From positions 62,001 through 126,000 of the forward strand of contig CAVQKQ010000010.1 in assembly GCA_963713085.1 (NCBI GenBank): a DNA stretch of 64,000 nucleotides, given 5' to 3'. Numbering within the stretch: position 1 is the first letter of the stretch; each line of letters starts with the position of its first letter. The stretch comes from PFJX01 sp963713085 (lineage in GTDB: Bacteria > Pseudomonadota > Gammaproteobacteria > Burkholderiales > Thiobacillaceae). A program made the position numbers and the translations under genes. Shown in pieces: positions 62,443-64,000 of this stretch. The notes under the pieces are model-generated. The model was not told the DNA's origin, ran no database searches, and worked only from the letters and a program-made list of their open reading frames with translations.

Positions 62443-64000
62443 GGGACTTGCTCGCGTCGGACTTCCCGGACCAGCCGGTGGATCGCATGGTCGTTCGTTC
62501 CCGGCGTCTGCTGGAGCAGGCGCAATGCCGCGCCCAGGCCCAGGGCGCCGGTGAGTTCGTGCTCCGCCACGCCGAGCAGCGTCGCCAGGAGATCCACGCT
62601 CATCGGCGCCGCCGCGCTCCAGGTGAGCACGTCCAGGACCTCATGCAGGCGGGGTTCTTCGGCGAATACGCCGGTGCTGACTTGCAGCGTCGAATAGAGA
62701 TCGGCTTCGTGCCGGGTCAGGCTGGCCAGCCGGGCCGGCAGCGCCTGCCTGAGATTGTGCTGCAGGAGTTCCAGGTATTGTCCCCAGCCCACGGGCCGGC
62801 GGGCCAGGTAGGCGCCGGCCAGTTCCAGCGCCAGGGGCAGGCCGCCCAGGAGGCGGACGATTTCCCGCGCCGCCGACCATTCGGCCTCGTCCTCGGGTTC
62901 GTGGCCGGCCTCCTGGGTCAGCAGTTGCAGGGACTGCGTCGGGATCGAGCACGTCGATCGGCACGTAGGTGAAGTCGGGTTGTTCCGTCCTGCTGGTGAC
63001 CAGGATGTGGGGTTCCGCCGGTGGTTCCGGCAGGTAGGGCTGGATGCTGGCCAGTTGTTCTAGGTTGTCGAACACGATCAGGCAGCCGGAATAGCTGCGC
63101 AGCCGGTGCAGGGCGATTTCCAGCTTGAACTTGTGCTCCGATTCCGGCGCAACCCAGCGTGCCTTGACCGCCAGGTCCACCAACTGGGCATCCAGGTCCT
63201 GGTCGGCGGTCAGCCAGATCACGCCATTGGGGTAGTCGGCGCGGTGGCGGTAGGCGTATTCCACCGCCAACTGGGTCTTGCCGAGGCCGCCCAGACCCTG
63301 AAACACGGCGGTTTGGCCGATGGCGGTGCGGCGGCCGATGGTGAGCTGTCGCCGTACTTTTTCCAGGGCCGGTTCCCTGCCGATGACCTGGTCGCCCTTC
63401 TCGCGATAAGGGACATGGAACGGCGGATTGCGCGGGTCGTAGTCGGCGACGGCGGCAACGGGCGCCGGCGGCGTGGTCGGCTGCGGGGCGGCAGACTGGT
63501 GGCCGATGCGCTTCACGACGATGGGACGGGTGCCGCCATCCTGCTCGACGAGATCGAAGGAGTCGTCGCGGACGATTTTGCGGCTGCCGTCCTGTTGCGG
63601 CACCGCGCGACGCGGCCAGATACGCAAACCGAGTTCGCCGTCCTCCAGTTTCAGTTCGCATAGCGAATAGCCATGTTCCCGCTTGGCTTGCTGCGTGCCC
63701 CAAGGCTCCAGGCTGAACAGGGAGGCCCCCTGCAGCCGGCGCCGTTCAGCGCCGCCGCCAAGCGCCATCGCGGTCAGAGTTCCCTCGTGCATATGGCCGA
63801 ACAGATGCAGGGCGAAGCGTTCCGGCGGGGAATAAATCTCAGACGAAAAGTGCTGTTGTGCCTCCGGAGCCAGCCATTGGACGGGGTGGTGAGTGAGCAG
63901 GAGGCAGGCGTCATGCCGCCGCGTCCAGTCCGGTGCATGGCCGTTGCAGACCACGTGGAGTTGGCGGACATCCAGGTGCAACTTGCCTTCAAAGTCGCCT
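62439..64000 (-). pseudogene. Metallophosphoesterase/NB-ARC (STAND) gene, frameshifted, 5' end outside
   Basis: The N-terminus is cut by the window edge. The visible part has a calcineurin-like phosphoesterase end (LLTHHPVQWL, ALHLFGHMHEG) and a linker rich in Pro/Ala. An NB-ARC ATPase follows, with Walker A GLGGLGKTQLA (near 63280), IVFDNLEQ as Walker B and VTSRTEQ as sensor I. The frame breaks near 62937: removing one G joins IDVLDPD to QSLQLLTQEAGHEPEDE and continues in phase to the stop at 62439 (GLPLALELAGAYLARRP, the NB-ARC GLPLAL motif). Either the gene is inactivated or the base is a sequencing error. It is coupled to the TPR gene downstream. Confidence 0.78.

Overview
This is 64 kb of GC-rich chromosomal DNA from a Gram-negative bacterium, most likely a betaproteobacterium. 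The pointers are the DUF3460 and DUF349 proteins, the ppx-ppk-CYTH/CHAD cluster, SlyX, the long single-chain PurL, the MltB-type transglycosylase and the codon use. The genus cannot be fixed from this sequence. Most of the window is housekeeping chromosome with short operons on both strands. I saw no rRNA, tRNA, CRISPR array, complete insertion sequence or prophage.

Layout. 0-5.4 kb: exported protein fragment, small conserved protein, DAACS symporter, VOC protein, FolA, CopD-like membrane protein, ClC channel. 5.4-7.8 kb: an AT-richer patch with a small exported protein, a stand-alone GIY-YIG-like protein, a discoidin-like protein and decayed spacers. 7.8-9.8 kb: TDT/SLAC1 transporter, DUF302 protein, truncated haemoglobin. 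10.1-13.6 kb: a sigma-54 regulatory module, then a TrpD2-like protein and a coupled Rieske protein. 13.7-25.9 kb: methyltransferase, ferredoxin-NADP reductase, DUF3460, TlpA-like thioredoxin, glycogen phosphorylase, SDR, cupin, CysC, MBL hydrolase, CobD-like and SpmAB-like membrane proteins. 26-36 kb: a giant DUF748/OmpA protein, Ppx, Ppk, CYTH-CHAD and NnrD. 36-40.7 kb: response regulator and PurL. 41-60.9 kb: di-haem peroxidase, CDF transporter, amine oxidase, DadA, RbgA, LysR/dioxygenase/cytochrome b561/YceI, DUF349, an OmpA lipoprotein, transglycosylase, and a polyamine-type binding protein followed by a diguanylate cyclase. 61-64 kb: a conflict-type patch with a PIN relic, a TPR gene and a frameshifted metallophosphoesterase/NB-ARC gene.

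The most interesting object is the intergenic region 10.1-10.66 kb. On the minus strand it holds a consensus sigma-54 promoter (TTGGCACG-N4-TTGC), a short stretch ending in a bulged hairpin plus U-tract, and no ORF. This predicts a ~134-nt small RNA. It carries two copies of the anti-Shine-Dalgarno-like decamer UCUCCUCCUU, one of them in the terminator loop. Upstream lie a consensus IHF site and a 46-bp palindrome. Divergently transcribed is a PAS/AAA+/Fis enhancer-binding protein whose own sigma-70-type promoter is covered by a second palindrome sharing the TGTCAT half-site. Together this reads as a regulator-plus-sRNA system resembling CbrB-CrcZ in outline but unrelated in detail. Everything functional about it is inference from sequence.

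Other systems worth attention are the polyphosphate group (Ppx, Ppk, CYTH-CHAD) and a putative polyamine-to-cyclic-di-GMP sensor pair (57.5-60.2 kb).
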